NCBI RefSeq assembly: GCF_024171605.1
Contig: NZ_JALKAA010000001.1
Location: 806,001 to 870,000 of the forward strand
DNA: 64,000 bases
Origin: Pontibacter sp. HSC-36F09
Lineage (GTDB): Bacteria; Bacteroidota; Bacteroidia; Cytophagales; Hymenobacteraceae
Reading direction: 5' to 3'
In this document: in pieces, positions 22,933 to 31,614 of the stretch
How positions within the stretch are numbered: position 1 is the first letter of the stretch
Layout of the letters: every line of letters begins with the position of its first letter
Translations under genes and position numbers: made by a program
The notes under the pieces: generated by a model
Told to the model about the DNA's origin: nothing
Database searches by the model: none
What the model saw: only the letters and a program-made list of their open reading frames with translations

Positions 22933-25900
22933 ATGAGAGGATTGAGCCTTTGGCTGATGGCTGCGGCACTTGCAACAACTACTGTTAGCTTCGCGCAGCA
23001 GGTTGGTACGTTGCCTGTGCGCGCAAATGTGAAGGAACTGGGCCGCATTGCGGCAGCTGAAGACAAGAATTACCGGGTAAAACGTGCCGAGGCCATTGCG
23101 CTTGCCAGGCAAAACGGCTGGGAAATAGAAAAGACTTACCCAGACGGCACCTACATCTCGCTGCAGCACCTCGACAAGCTGGGTATGCCGGTTTACTACA
23201 TCACCTACAACAGTTCCGCCGCCAGCACCACCCGCACCGACCAGCTTTGGGAAGGCGGCAAACTAGGCCTCAACCTCAGCGGGGCAGGCAACAGCGTAAC
23301 CGACAAATTGGGCATCTGGGATGGTGGTATGGTACGTGAATCGCATGTAGAGTTGCGCGGCCGGGTAGAGCAGAAAGACAAAGTCACTAAGCTAAATGAG
23401 CATGCTACCCACGTGGCAGGCACCCTCATTGCCAGCGGCCTGAGCGCTAAGGCAAAAGGGATGGCCTATGGCGTGCAGAAACTCTATGCCTATGACTTTA
23501 ATAACAACACCTCCGAGATGGCCGCAGCTGCACAAGCCAATATGCTGGTCTCAAACCACTCGTATGGCACCATAGCCGGCTGGCGCTATAACAGCGAGCG
23601 CAAGGGTACCGATGAAGACCCGTACTGGGAGTGGTGGGGCTCCACACAGGTAAGCGAAACTGAAGATTACAAGTTTGGTTTCTACGACGAAACCTCCGTT
23701 AGCTGGGACCGCATTGCCTACAACGCCCCTCATTTTCTGATTGTGAAGTCGGGTGGGAACAACCGCCAGGAACCGGGGCCTGAAGTGGGCAAGCCCTACA
23801 TGCAGCGCAACTCCAACGGTAACTTTACGCTGGTGGCAAAGCGCCCGGATAACATCAGCAGCAACGACAGCTATGATGGCATTGCCACTTATGGCTCCGC
23901 CAAAAACATACTGACAGTAGGCGCGGTGAGCAACATACCGGGCGGCTATAACCAACCTTCTGATGTAAAGGTCTCCGGTTTCAGCAGCTTTGGCCCTACC
24001 GATGATGGCCGCATCAAACCCGACCTGGTAGGCGGTGGAGAAAACATACTTTCCACGACAAGTGTCAGTGACAAATCCTATAAAGCATTGAGCGGCACCT
24101 CCATGGCTTCTCCCAACATATCGGGTTCGCTGATACTCCTGCAGGAGCACTATGCCAATCTGAACAAGGGGCAATTTATGCGCGCCGCCACACTAAAGGG
24201 TCTGGCCATCCACACCGCTGACGAGGCCGGCGATGCCCCAGGTCCGGACTACATGCATGGCTGGGGACTCTTGAACGCCAGTCGCGCTGCTACCATGATC
24301 AGCAACACACAGGGTACGCACCTCATACAGGAGCGCCAGATGGCGCAAGGCAAAACCTATACTTTCGAGGTAGTAGCATCCGGTGCGGGCCCGCTGGTGG
24401 CCACCATTTCCTGGACCGATCCGGAAGGGGCTGTCCACCCGACGGCAAGCGCACTGAACAACCGCAGCCCGCGCCTGATCAACGACCTGGATGTGCGCAT
24501 AACGCACCGTGGTACTACGATTTTGCCCTGGGTACTGGACCCGAACAAACCAGAGCAGCCAGCAACCCGCGGCGACAACGTGGTGGACAACGTAGAGCAG
24601 GTGTTTATACCCAACCCTATACCTGGTGAGACCTATACCATTACTGTGTCGCATAAACGCACGCTACAGAAGGGCCCTCAGGATTATTCTTTATTAGTGA
24701 GTGGCGTGGGCGGCACCGCCTACTGTGCAAGTGCGCCTGCTTCAGAGGCAGGTTCCCGCATCAGCAAAATCACATTCGACGGCATTACTACTCCTTTTGA
24801 TGGCTGCGCTACCTACCGCCTGCAGGACGAAATGCTGCTGACTTTTGAACCAGGCCAGACCAAAACGGTATCGTTTGAGTTGGGTACCTGTGGCGCCAAC
24901 GCCAGCAAGGCAGCCAAGGTATACGTGGACTGGAACGGCAATGGCAGCTTTGAGGATGAAGGAGAAGAAGCAGCTATTTCGGGCGTGATTAGCGGTGTAG
25001 GTATGTTCAATGCCAGCATCTCTGCCCCTTCGTTCCTGCAGCCCGGCCACATCACCCGCCTACGCGTTGTGCTGGCTGAAACATCCGACCCGGCAGGTAT
25101 AAGCCCCTGTGGCACCTATACCCGCGGCGAAACACAGGACTACATTGTGCAGGTGGCAAGGCCTTCTTCGGATATCGTACTGCAGCAGGTAACTCCGGTT
25201 GGGGCTTCACTCTGTGCGGGCACAACCCAACAGTTCATTGTTACACTCCGCAACAACGGACTGCGGGATCAGAAGGCTATACCTGTCACACTGGAGGTAT
25301 ACCTCAGCGGTTCCAAAGTAGCTACCCTGACAACGGTCTATACCAATACTTTAAAATCCTTCACTTCTGACGAGATCTTACTTACTGCTGATTTTCAGAC
25401 GGAAGCGGGGGCCACTTATCAACTGATTGCCTCGGCAGGCGCTGCTGGAGATGCCGTACCTGAGAATAATGCGCTGCGCAGGAACTATGGCGTAGGCGGT
25501 AATACAGCTGCCCCACAAGCTGTGGCTACGCGCTGCGGCGATCAGCCCAGCTATACCCTGACAGGCACAGGCGACGGCACCGTGTTCTGGTACAACACGG
25601 CAAGCGGAGGTACGCCCATAGCGGCAGGCAACGCAACCAGTATTGCCAGGAGCAGTGCTAACGGCACCATCTACGCCTCGCTCAATGACTTCTCGGCTAC
25701 CATTGGCCCGGCAACGAAGAAGTTTGCGACAGGTGGTGGCTATAACCAGTTCACACCAGATGTTATTGTAGAAACGCAGGCACCGATGCTGCTGGAAAGC
25801 GCCCGCCTGTACATTGGCAACTCCGGCAAGATCACCTTTACGGCCTACAACAGCAACGGCTCCCCTGTTTCAAGCCGGACAATTACTATGGAAGCTACCC

Positions 25901-26694
25901 GCACCACCCCTGCCCCGGGTGTACAGGAAGATGACCCGAACGATCAGGGTGCAGTGTACTATTTAGGTCTGGAGCTACCCGAGGCTGATACTTACAACAT
26001 TGCCATCAGCTACGACCATAAGGATGGCGCCACCATTTACCGCAACAATGCGGGCGTAACGGGCTATCCGTTTGGCGTAAGCAATGTATTTACCATCACC
26101 GGAAACACGGCCAGTCCAGGTTCGCTAAGCTACTACTATTACTTCTACGACCTTAAAGTGCGGGCGCTCGGCTGCGCCAGCCCGAGGGTAGCAGTTCCGG
26201 TTGAGAATGGCACACCTATTCCGACGCCGTTCATCACACGCCAGGACCTGAGCCTACAATCGAGCGTGGCGGATGGCAACCAGTGGTACCTGAACAGCCA
26301 GCCTATACCTGGCGCAACCGGGCAAACCTATACCCCTACTGAAAGCGGCGACTATACCGTGCAGGCACAGTGGCAGGGCTGCGTTTCCACACGGTCGCAG
26401 AGCTATACCTTCGCCTATCAGGCAAATGGACGTACATTAAAAAAGGAACTGGTAGCCTCACCTAACCCAAGTAACGGGGTGTTTAAAGTGCAGTTTGAAA
26501 CGGAACAGCAGGAGGACCTCTTCCTGAGTGTGACAGACATGCTGGGCAACCAGATCTATACCCGCAAGGTGACCGGATTCAATGGTTTCTACGAAGCTGA
26601 TATTGATCTTTCGGCAAGAAGCTCCGGCATATATTTGCTCCGTGTGAAGTTCGGTGACCAGACCTATACCCAGAAACTGGTGCTGCAGCGCTAG
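22933..26694 (+). CDS. Secreted subtilisin-like protease with type IX sorting domain
   Basis: A 1253-residue S8 serine peptidase. The signal peptide ends at VSFAQQ; the start at 22933 is chosen over a TTG at 22900. The catalytic triad is in LGIWDGGMVRESH (Asp), NEHATHVAGTL (His) and LSGTSMASPN (Ser, about residue 390). After the protease come a beta-sandwich (about 500-590), a GEVED-type domain (VYVDWNGNGSFEDEGEEA to GETQDYIVQV, about 640-740), CARDB- and Ig-like modules with FWYNTASGGTPI, and a C-terminal type A T9SS domain (VASPNPSNGVFKVQF to YTQKLVLQR). It is exported by type IX secretion and probably degrades proteins outside the cell. Confidence 0.94.
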   Translation: MRGLSLWLMAAALATTTVSFAQQVGTLPVRANVKELGRIAAAEDKNYRVKRAEAIALARQNGWEIEKTYPDGTYISLQHLDKLGMPVYYITYNSSAASTTRTDQLWEGGKLGLNLSGAGNSVTDKLGIWDGGMVRESHVELRGRVEQKDKVTKLNEHATHVAGTLIASGLSAKAKGMAYGVQKLYAYDFNNNTSEMAAAAQANMLVSNHSYGTIAGWRYNSERKGTDEDPYWEWWGSTQVSETEDYKFGFYDETSVSWDRIAYNAPHFLIVKSGGNNRQEPGPEVGKPYMQRNSNGNFTLVAKRPDNISSNDSYDGIATYGSAKNILTVGAVSNIPGGYNQPSDVKVSGFSSFGPTDDGRIKPDLVGGGENILSTTSVSDKSYKALSGTSMASPNISGSLILLQEHYANLNKGQFMRAATLKGLAIHTADEAGDAPGPDYMHGWGLLNASRAATMISNTQGTHLIQERQMAQGKTYTFEVVASGAGPLVATISWTDPEGAVHPTASALNNRSPRLINDLDVRITHRGTTILPWVLDPNKPEQPATRGDNVVDNVEQVFIPNPIPGETYTITVSHKRTLQKGPQDYSLLVSGVGGTAYCASAPASEAGSRISKITFDGITTPFDGCATYRLQDEMLLTFEPGQTKTVSFELGTCGANASKAAKVYVDWNGNGSFEDEGEEAAISGVISGVGMFNASISAPSFLQPGHITRLRVVLAETSDPAGISPCGTYTRGETQDYIVQVARPSSDIVLQQVTPVGASLCAGTTQQFIVTLRNNGLRDQKAIPVTLEVYLSGSKVATLTTVYTNTLKSFTSDEILLTADFQTEAGATYQLIASAGAAGDAVPENNALRRNYGVGGNTAAPQAVATRCGDQPSYTLTGTGDGTVFWYNTASGGTPIAAGNATSIARSSANGTIYASLNDFSATIGPATKKFATGGGYNQFTPDVIVETQAPMLLESARLYIGNSGKITFTAYNSNGSPVSSRTITMEATRTTPAPGVQEDDPNDQGAVYYLGLELPEADTYNIAISYDHKDGATIYRNNAGVTGYPFGVSNVFTITGNTASPGSLSYYYYFYDLKVRALGCASPRVAVPVENGTPIPTPFITRQDLSLQSSVADGNQWYLNSQPIPGATGQTYTPTESGDYTVQAQWQGCVSTRSQSYTFAYQANGRTLKKELVASPNPSNGVFKVQFETEQQEDLFLSVTDMLGNQIYTRKVTGFNGFYEADIDLSARSSGIYLLRVKFGDQTYTQKLVLQR

Positions 26695-26716
26695 CGGACA
26701 GCAAGCAATTCAGAAG

Positions 26717-26746
26717 AGCCCCGGTCGTTGCATCGGGGCTTTTTTG
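26717..26746 (+). terminator. Intrinsic terminator
   Basis: Stem AGCCCCG / CGGGGCT and six T, 23 bp after the protease stop. Confidence 0.85.
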
Positions 26747-26886
26747 TGGCGCAGCATTTCCGTCTTCTTCAGGTATAGCACAAAGACATACAACCTGAGT
26801 CACCTCTTATACCTGCCACTGCTGTGTTCCCCTTATTTTGCCGGATCGCCCATATTGCCTATCTTCAGCCAAACAAAACAGGGACT

Positions 26887-27504
26887 ATGAAGAAATTACT
26901 ACTCGCCATGAGCGTGGCTTTTATGTTCGCCTCCTGCGCACAACAGCCACAGGCCAGCAATACCCCGCCACAAACCGAAGAACTTGAGGAGGTGCCTGAG
27001 GCGCAGCAATTGGCCTCGCCGGTAACGGCCACCCAACAGGCCTTCTTCACGGAGTTAAGCAAACTGTGTGGCAAGAGCTTCCGGGGCAAAGCTGTGTTTC
27101 CGGCTGATGGCAAGGATCCGTTTGCAGGGAAAGAGTTGACTATGCATGTGCGTGAATGCTCTGATGAGGTTATCCGCATTCCTTTCCATGTTGGCGAGGA
27201 CAAATCCAGAACGTGGGTGTTTACTCAAATGGAAGAAGGCCTGCAACTAAAGCATGACCACCGCCACGAAGACGGCACCCCGGACGAAGTGACTATGTAC
27301 GGCGGCATTGCCATGGACACAAACGATGCCAGCACCATGCGCTTCCCGGCCGATGCCTTTACCGCCCAGCTTATACCTGCCGCCTCCACAAACGAGTGGA
27401 ACATTGTGCTGAGCCCGGATGGCAAAACCTTCAGCTACATTCTCAAGCGCGACAACCAGCTCCGCTTCCAGGCTGACTTCGACCTGACCCAGCCGATCAA
27501 CTAG
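26887..27504 (+). CDS. Lipoprotein of unknown function
   Basis: A 205-residue lipoprotein: signal MKKLLLAMSVAFMFASC with lipobox FASC, then a Gln/Thr/Glu linker (to about residue 45). The domain begins FFTELSKLCGKSFRGKAVFPADGKDPFAGKELTMHVREC and continues through VGEDKSRTWVFTQMEEGLQLKHDHRHEDGTPDEVTMYGG, probably a compact beta-rich fold with two Cys (LCG, REC) able to pair. I recall similar exported Bacteroidota proteins without known function. The ATG at 26887 gives the signal peptide; the upstream start at 26824 does not. A terminator follows. Confidence 0.8.
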   Translation: MKKLLLAMSVAFMFASCAQQPQASNTPPQTEELEEVPEAQQLASPVTATQQAFFTELSKLCGKSFRGKAVFPADGKDPFAGKELTMHVRECSDEVIRIPFHVGEDKSRTWVFTQMEEGLQLKHDHRHEDGTPDEVTMYGGIAMDTNDASTMRFPADAFTAQLIPAASTNEWNIVLSPDGKTFSYILKRDNQLRFQADFDLTQPIN

Positions 27505-27528
27505 TTTATACCTGCCATACCTAAAAGA

Positions 27529-27566
27529 AGAATCCCGGAACTGCTGCAGCTCCGGGATTCTCCTTT
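27529..27566 (+). terminator. Intrinsic terminator
   Basis: Perfect 11-bp stem AGAATCCCGGA / TCCGGGATTCT with loop ACTGCTGCAGC, then CCTTTT; it follows the lipoprotein gene at 26887. Confidence 0.85.
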
Positions 27567-27641
27567 TAGGTATAGCTTGTTTCGGGTATAACTGCTCGGT
27601 GTCCGGACCTATTAATTAAACCACAGGTATACCGCTAAGTA

Positions 27642-27679
27642 AGTTCACCGCCCTCGCTCGCGTCCCGCGAGTGTGAACT
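27642..27679. repeat. Interrupted palindrome in the 27.5-27.8 kb gap
   Basis: Outer arms AGTTCAC (27642-27648) and GTGAACT (27673-27679) enclose an inner hairpin CTCGCG-TCC-CGCGAG (27657-27671). No T tract follows. The surrounding 300 bp between 27505 and 27803 holds two terminators, this element and several AGGTATA copies, but no ORF. Confidence 0.5.
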
Positions 27680-27749
27680 AGGGGCATAAGAAACACAAGC
27701 GAAGCATTGTTTCTTCCCTGGAAGGCATTTTATTGCTTCACATAAGCAC

Positions 27750-27783
27750 GAAGGCCCGGAGCTACAATAGCTCCGGGCCTTCT
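27750..27783. terminator. Terminator-like hairpin downstream of the DUF5916 gene
   Basis: Perfect 14-bp stem GAAGGCCCGGAGCT and complement with loop ACAAT. It lies 21 bp beyond the stop of the minus-strand DUF5916 gene; the U tract is weak on both strands. Confidence 0.65.
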
Positions 27784-27803
27784 CTGTATTGTGTGCAACA
27801 GTC

Positions 27804-30338
27804 CTACGATTTAGAAAACTGCTTCTTCAATACCTGATAATCGATAAAATACAGCACCTTGATGGAGAGGCTATTGGTCTGCGGTCCCGTGATGGTGCGG
27901 GTAAAGTTGTCGTGGTATCGGGGTATGATCTCTTTCTGATCGTGGAGTATCGCGTTTTTCCAGACGATACTGATTTCGCTGCCCGGCGCAAACCACCAGG
28001 AGTACACCATGTCGATGTTGAAGGTGTTGAAGTTGATGTTGTGGTTCGGTTGCTCCCCTTCCGCAAAGTAGCCGCCATGTGGGTAGATGTCAGTCAGCAA
28101 CTCCCCTTTGTCGCCGAGCTTGAAGAAGCGATCATACTCAGCCTTGGACCAGTAGTGACGCGCCCGCAACGACAGCGACATCCGGTTGTTGAAGATGTAA
28201 GACCCCGTCAGCGCATTGGTCACCGTGTTCACATCCCGCAGACCGAAAATCACCCGCTCTTCCATGCCATTCCGCCCCCCCTCTGCCACATGGTGGGCAA
28301 AACCCATGTCGTCCTGGCGGATGTTGCGGCTATAGCTGTAAGTAAAGGAAAGCTTGTCGTTGACGCGGTAGCGGGGTGACACGAACAAATCGAGGCTGCG
28401 GCGCTCATGTTCATTGAAGGTACGGTAGTTGAACTCCACATCCAGGGCCAGCTTTTTGCGGTAATCCGAAGAGACCCAGCCGCCTATACTGGAGTTGGTC
28501 GGGTAGGTATAGTAGCGTCCTTCCACGCGCGGCTCAAAGAAGTCGTAGGTTACCACAGGCTCCAAGTTGAAGGAGGTGCCCATGCTCAGGAAGCTCTTGA
28601 ACGTGCCGCTCACCCGCCCATAGATCAACAGGTTCTGGAAAGCGTCGGGCTTGTAGCGGCGGCTGTACGTGGCCCCCAGTTGGGTGTTCATGTTCAGTAG
28701 CTTCCAGAAAGGCTGGTAGAAGTTGTAGCGCAGGTTCAGGTCCTCGTCCACGGTGTTGCGGATGAAGTTGATGCCCATGTCGTTGGGATCATACGTGTCG
28801 GACTTCATGGAGTGGGTGAAACTGTACTGGAAGTTGCCGCTCACCTTGCCCGCACCCAAGCTGTACATGTGCCCCAGCCGCGTGTCACTGGTGTAGTATT
28901 TCTGGCTGAGTGCGGCCTTGCCGTTCAGGGCGTACTTGTTGCCCTTGGTGGCCAGCCGGAAAAGCAGGCCGGTCAGGTTGGCGTCGTAGGTGCTGCCCTG
29001 CCGCATCACGTTGGTGTTCACCAGCGTCACATAGGAGTTGTTCTTGAGCGACTGGTCGAACACAGCAATGTTGTAGTTGGTGAGCGGCTGCGTCTCTTTC
29101 CGGAACCGGTTGCCCTCGCTGTCCTCCACAGTAGCGAACTGCCGCCCCACCACCGCGTTGAAGATGCCTATACCTAAGCCTGACTGCGTGCGGCCCGATA
29201 TCTTGGTGCCGTTCAGCATCTTCGTCTCACGCGGGTTCTCGATGATGGTAAGGCCCAACTCCTCCTCCTCATCTGCTTTCAGAAAATTGACAGGCCTGCC
29301 GCCAATGCGCCGCGAGTACAGGAAGTCGCCTTTGTTGAAGAGCTCAGTACCCTCCATAAAGAAAGGCCTGTTCTCGTTAAACTGCACCTCGAAAGGCGAC
29401 AGGTTAAGCACCTGGTTGTCGGACTGCACCTGGCTGAAATCAGGTATAAGGGTCATGTCCAGCGTGAAGGCGTCGTTGATGCCATACTTCACGTCCATGC
29501 CGCCGCTGAAGTTGAAGTTGCCTTTGTAGGAGGTGGTGCCGTCGCCATTCTGCTGCGGGTACTTCTCGGCATAGCCCGACACGTAGGGTGTCAGCGACAG
29601 ACGCAGCGGAGCCTCCACATTCTTTATACCTGTCAGCTTGCCCCACTGGTTCACGAAGCCGTCGATGGCCGGGTCCACGTGGTTCCAGAAGTAGCCCTTG
29701 CGTGTCGACTGCCGGTTGCGCATAAAGTTGAGCCCCCACAGCTGCTCCGGCTTGTTACTGAAGCGGAGCGCCGAGTAGGGTATGCGCATCTCGGCCACCC
29801 AGGTGTTGCCCTGCAGGGTGGCATTGCTTTCCCACACGGCATTCCAGCTAAAGTCCTCGCCGTTAGAAGAGTAGCGGGCATCGAGCTGTACTCCGGCCGG
29901 GGTCGTAAAGAAGGCGAAACCGTTCAGCTGGTCGTTGTAGGTATCGAAGAAAACGCCGAAAAAGTCCGTGTTGCCCAGGTCATCGCGCCTGCCCATCTCC
30001 TTGAAAATGCTGTCTTGAGACACGTCGTGCATGATGGCTCCTACATAGATGGCCGCATCGTCGTAGAGGATGCGCACCTGCGTAGGATGCACTTCTTTCG
30101 GGCCCGGATTGGGTCTGTTTTGTATGAAGTCGGTCGCTATCTCGGCGTGCTGCCATACTGCCTCGTCCAGCGAACCGTCAATTTTTACAGGCTCTGTGAT
30201 GCGGAGCGCCTGCAGTTGTTTTACACTGGCTAAGACAGGAGCTTTCTCATCCTGCGCCCACACCTGCTGCTGCACCAGCACCGCAAGCACCAACAAAACT
30301 ATCCGTAAAAAAACAGGCTTAGGGAAACAATGAATCAT
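27804..30338 (-). CDS. DUF5916 outer-membrane beta-barrel protein with CBM9-like domain
   Basis: An 844-residue exported protein with signal ending LVQQQVWAQDE. Residues about 45-250 form a family 9 carbohydrate-binding-like domain (ALRITEPVKIDGSLDEAVWQHAEIATDF, then FGVFFDTYNDQLNGFAFFTTPAGVQLDARY). From there the DUF5916 region runs to the end with alternating aromatic strands typical of a TonB-receptor-like barrel (for instance NENRPFFMEGTELFNKGDFLYSRRIGG). The family is common in Bacteroidota and has no proven function. The start at 30338 gives a short lead before the hydrophobic segment. Monocistronic. Confidence 0.9.
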   Translation of the reverse strand: MIHCFPKPVFLRIVLLVLAVLVQQQVWAQDEKAPVLASVKQLQALRITEPVKIDGSLDEAVWQHAEIATDFIQNRPNPGPKEVHPTQVRILYDDAAIYVGAIMHDVSQDSIFKEMGRRDDLGNTDFFGVFFDTYNDQLNGFAFFTTPAGVQLDARYSSNGEDFSWNAVWESNATLQGNTWVAEMRIPYSALRFSNKPEQLWGLNFMRNRQSTRKGYFWNHVDPAIDGFVNQWGKLTGIKNVEAPLRLSLTPYVSGYAEKYPQQNGDGTTSYKGNFNFSGGMDVKYGINDAFTLDMTLIPDFSQVQSDNQVLNLSPFEVQFNENRPFFMEGTELFNKGDFLYSRRIGGRPVNFLKADEEEELGLTIIENPRETKMLNGTKISGRTQSGLGIGIFNAVVGRQFATVEDSEGNRFRKETQPLTNYNIAVFDQSLKNNSYVTLVNTNVMRQGSTYDANLTGLLFRLATKGNKYALNGKAALSQKYYTSDTRLGHMYSLGAGKVSGNFQYSFTHSMKSDTYDPNDMGINFIRNTVDEDLNLRYNFYQPFWKLLNMNTQLGATYSRRYKPDAFQNLLIYGRVSGTFKSFLSMGTSFNLEPVVTYDFFEPRVEGRYYTYPTNSSIGGWVSSDYRKKLALDVEFNYRTFNEHERRSLDLFVSPRYRVNDKLSFTYSYSRNIRQDDMGFAHHVAEGGRNGMEERVIFGLRDVNTVTNALTGSYIFNNRMSLSLRARHYWSKAEYDRFFKLGDKGELLTDIYPHGGYFAEGEQPNHNINFNTFNIDMVYSWWFAPGSEISIVWKNAILHDQKEIIPRYHDNFTRTITGPQTNSLSIKVLYFIDYQVLKKQFSKS

Positions 30339-30483
30339 AAAGTGAAAGAGCGGTCAAGGTGAGCATTTAGACAAAAGTATTGAATAGATGCCCCCGAGTT
30401 CATAATGGTTGCTTCTGCAGGGTAACAAAAACGGCTAACATCATTTGTAACAGGGTAAACTGGTCTTTTTTATCGATGAAACC

Positions 30484-30526
30484 ACAAAAAAAAGCGCCAT
30501 ACCTGGTAACCAAGCATGGCGCTTTC
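30484..30526 (-). terminator. Terminator of the GroES-like gene
   Basis: Stem AAAGCGCCAT / ATGGCGCTTT with a run of T on the minus strand; the upper part of the hairpin carries CCATACCTGG, again the dispersed motif. Confidence 0.85.
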
Positions 30527-30544
30527 ACAAAGCTTTTAGATGGC

Positions 30545-30940
30545 CTACAAGTCCTCTTCACGCACCAGCATGAGCACAGCCGACTGCGGCACGATAAAGT
30601 ACTTTTCGCTGAGGTAGTTGATTTCGATGGCATCGCGCTGCAGGTAGATAGCCAGATCGCCCTCTTTTATCTGAAGCGGCAAGTAGCGCACCTGTTCCTG
30701 TTCCTCGTCGGCGAGCATCTCTTCATCAAAGCCATAGTCGGCAGGCATCGGATAACCGGGGCCAACCCTCATTACGTAGCCTTCCTGCACTTTTTCTTTT
30801 TCCTGCACGCCGGGCGGCAGGTATAGCCCGCTCTTGGTTTGCTCCCGTGAGCTTTTCGGCTTGATTAGCACACGGTCGCCAACGATGATGATCTTCTCGA
30901 GTTTATTGCTTTCTGAGATTCTCATGGATATAGTCTGCAT
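30545..30940 (-). CDS. GroES-like co-chaperonin family protein
   Basis: A 131-residue protein with the Cpn10 fold pattern: KIIIVGDRVLIKPKSSREQTKSGLYLPPGVQEKEKVQEGYVMRVGPGYPMP, where the family's GDRVLIKP and SGLYLPP-like mobile loop are clear. It ends AIYLQRDAIEINYLSEKYFIVPQSAVLMLVREEDL. It is about 30 residues longer than classical GroES, with an acidic insertion (FDEEMLADEEQEQ) where the roof loop sits. No groEL is adjacent. It is probably an accessory GroES-like protein rather than the housekeeping one. A second in-frame ATG at 30925 (five codons in) is equally possible. It starts two bases after the upstream lipoprotein's stop. Confidence 0.85.
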   Translation of the reverse strand: MQTISMRISESNKLEKIIIVGDRVLIKPKSSREQTKSGLYLPPGVQEKEKVQEGYVMRVGPGYPMPADYGFDEEMLADEEQEQVRYLPLQIKEGDLAIYLQRDAIEINYLSEKYFIVPQSAVLMLVREEDL

Positions 30941-30942
30941 GA

Positions 30943-31470
30943 TTAAATGGGGTCTGCTGTCACTTTAAAACGCATAGCCGCCTTGATGGCGACGTCACGC
31001 GTGATCGGTTTGGCAATAGCAGCTCTTGTCTTTACAGTATAGGTTTCTCCTTTAATATACTTGTCGAGCTTGGCATTGGTCGATTTCAGCTCAATGGCTT
31101 TCACGCCTTTTGGCACTTCGTCCAGGTAGGCAATCTTCGTCTCCTCTCCTTTGTCGTTGCTCAGGTAGATTTCGATGCTGCGCAAAAAGTCGAAATTCTC
31201 GTCTGCTGGATCCGTAATGGTAAGCGTCAGTTTGTTCAGGCTTACGTCCTTTACCAGCTCGGCTTGGGTCTTGTTGTTCTTAAACGTCTCCGATGAGTTC
31301 GTCTTCACAGGTATAGGCGACAGCGGCGTCACCACACCTATCGGGAAAGTCGACTCGATGCGGATGGTTTCTTCCTGTTCGATGTAAAAGGTGAGCAGAT
31401 CGTCTACCTTATCGCAGGATGTTCCTATAAATGTAAGCAGCACCAGTACTGCCAGCAGCATTTTCTTCAT
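30943..31470 (-). CDS. Lipoprotein of unknown function
   Basis: A 175-residue lipoprotein: MKKMLLAVLVLLTFIGTSC has a clear lipobox (GTSC). The mature domain is beta-rich with hydrophobic-polar alternation (VSLNKLTLTITDPADENFDFLRSIEIYLSNDKGEETKIAYLDEVP) and ends in an AAMRFKVTADPI strand, like many outer-membrane-facing immunoglobulin-like lipoproteins of Bacteroidota. No known family recognised. It is directly upstream of the GroES-like gene with two bases between, so both are likely in one transcript, a curious pairing of an exported and a cytoplasmic protein. Confidence 0.75.
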   Translation of the reverse strand: MKKMLLAVLVLLTFIGTSCDKVDDLLTFYIEQEETIRIESTFPIGVVTPLSPIPVKTNSSETFKNNKTQAELVKDVSLNKLTLTITDPADENFDFLRSIEIYLSNDKGEETKIAYLDEVPKGVKAIELKSTNAKLDKYIKGETYTVKTRAAIAKPITRDVAIKAAMRFKVTADPI

Positions 31471-31526
31471 AAAAGGGTGAAATGTAAAGTATTCTCTATT
31501 AGATATTTTAAATACACCGCGGGCCT

Positions 31527-31559
31527 GAAAAAGTAGAGCAGCCTCGCGGGCTGCTCTAC
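31527..31559 (-). terminator. Terminator of hmgA
   Basis: Perfect 11-bp stem GTAGAGCAGCC and complement with a short loop, followed on the minus strand by TTTTT. Confidence 0.85.
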
Positions 31560-31614
31560 CTGTATGCCTGCACAGTGTGCAAAATTAAGTAAAATGATCG
31601 AAAGTAAAGAAATC

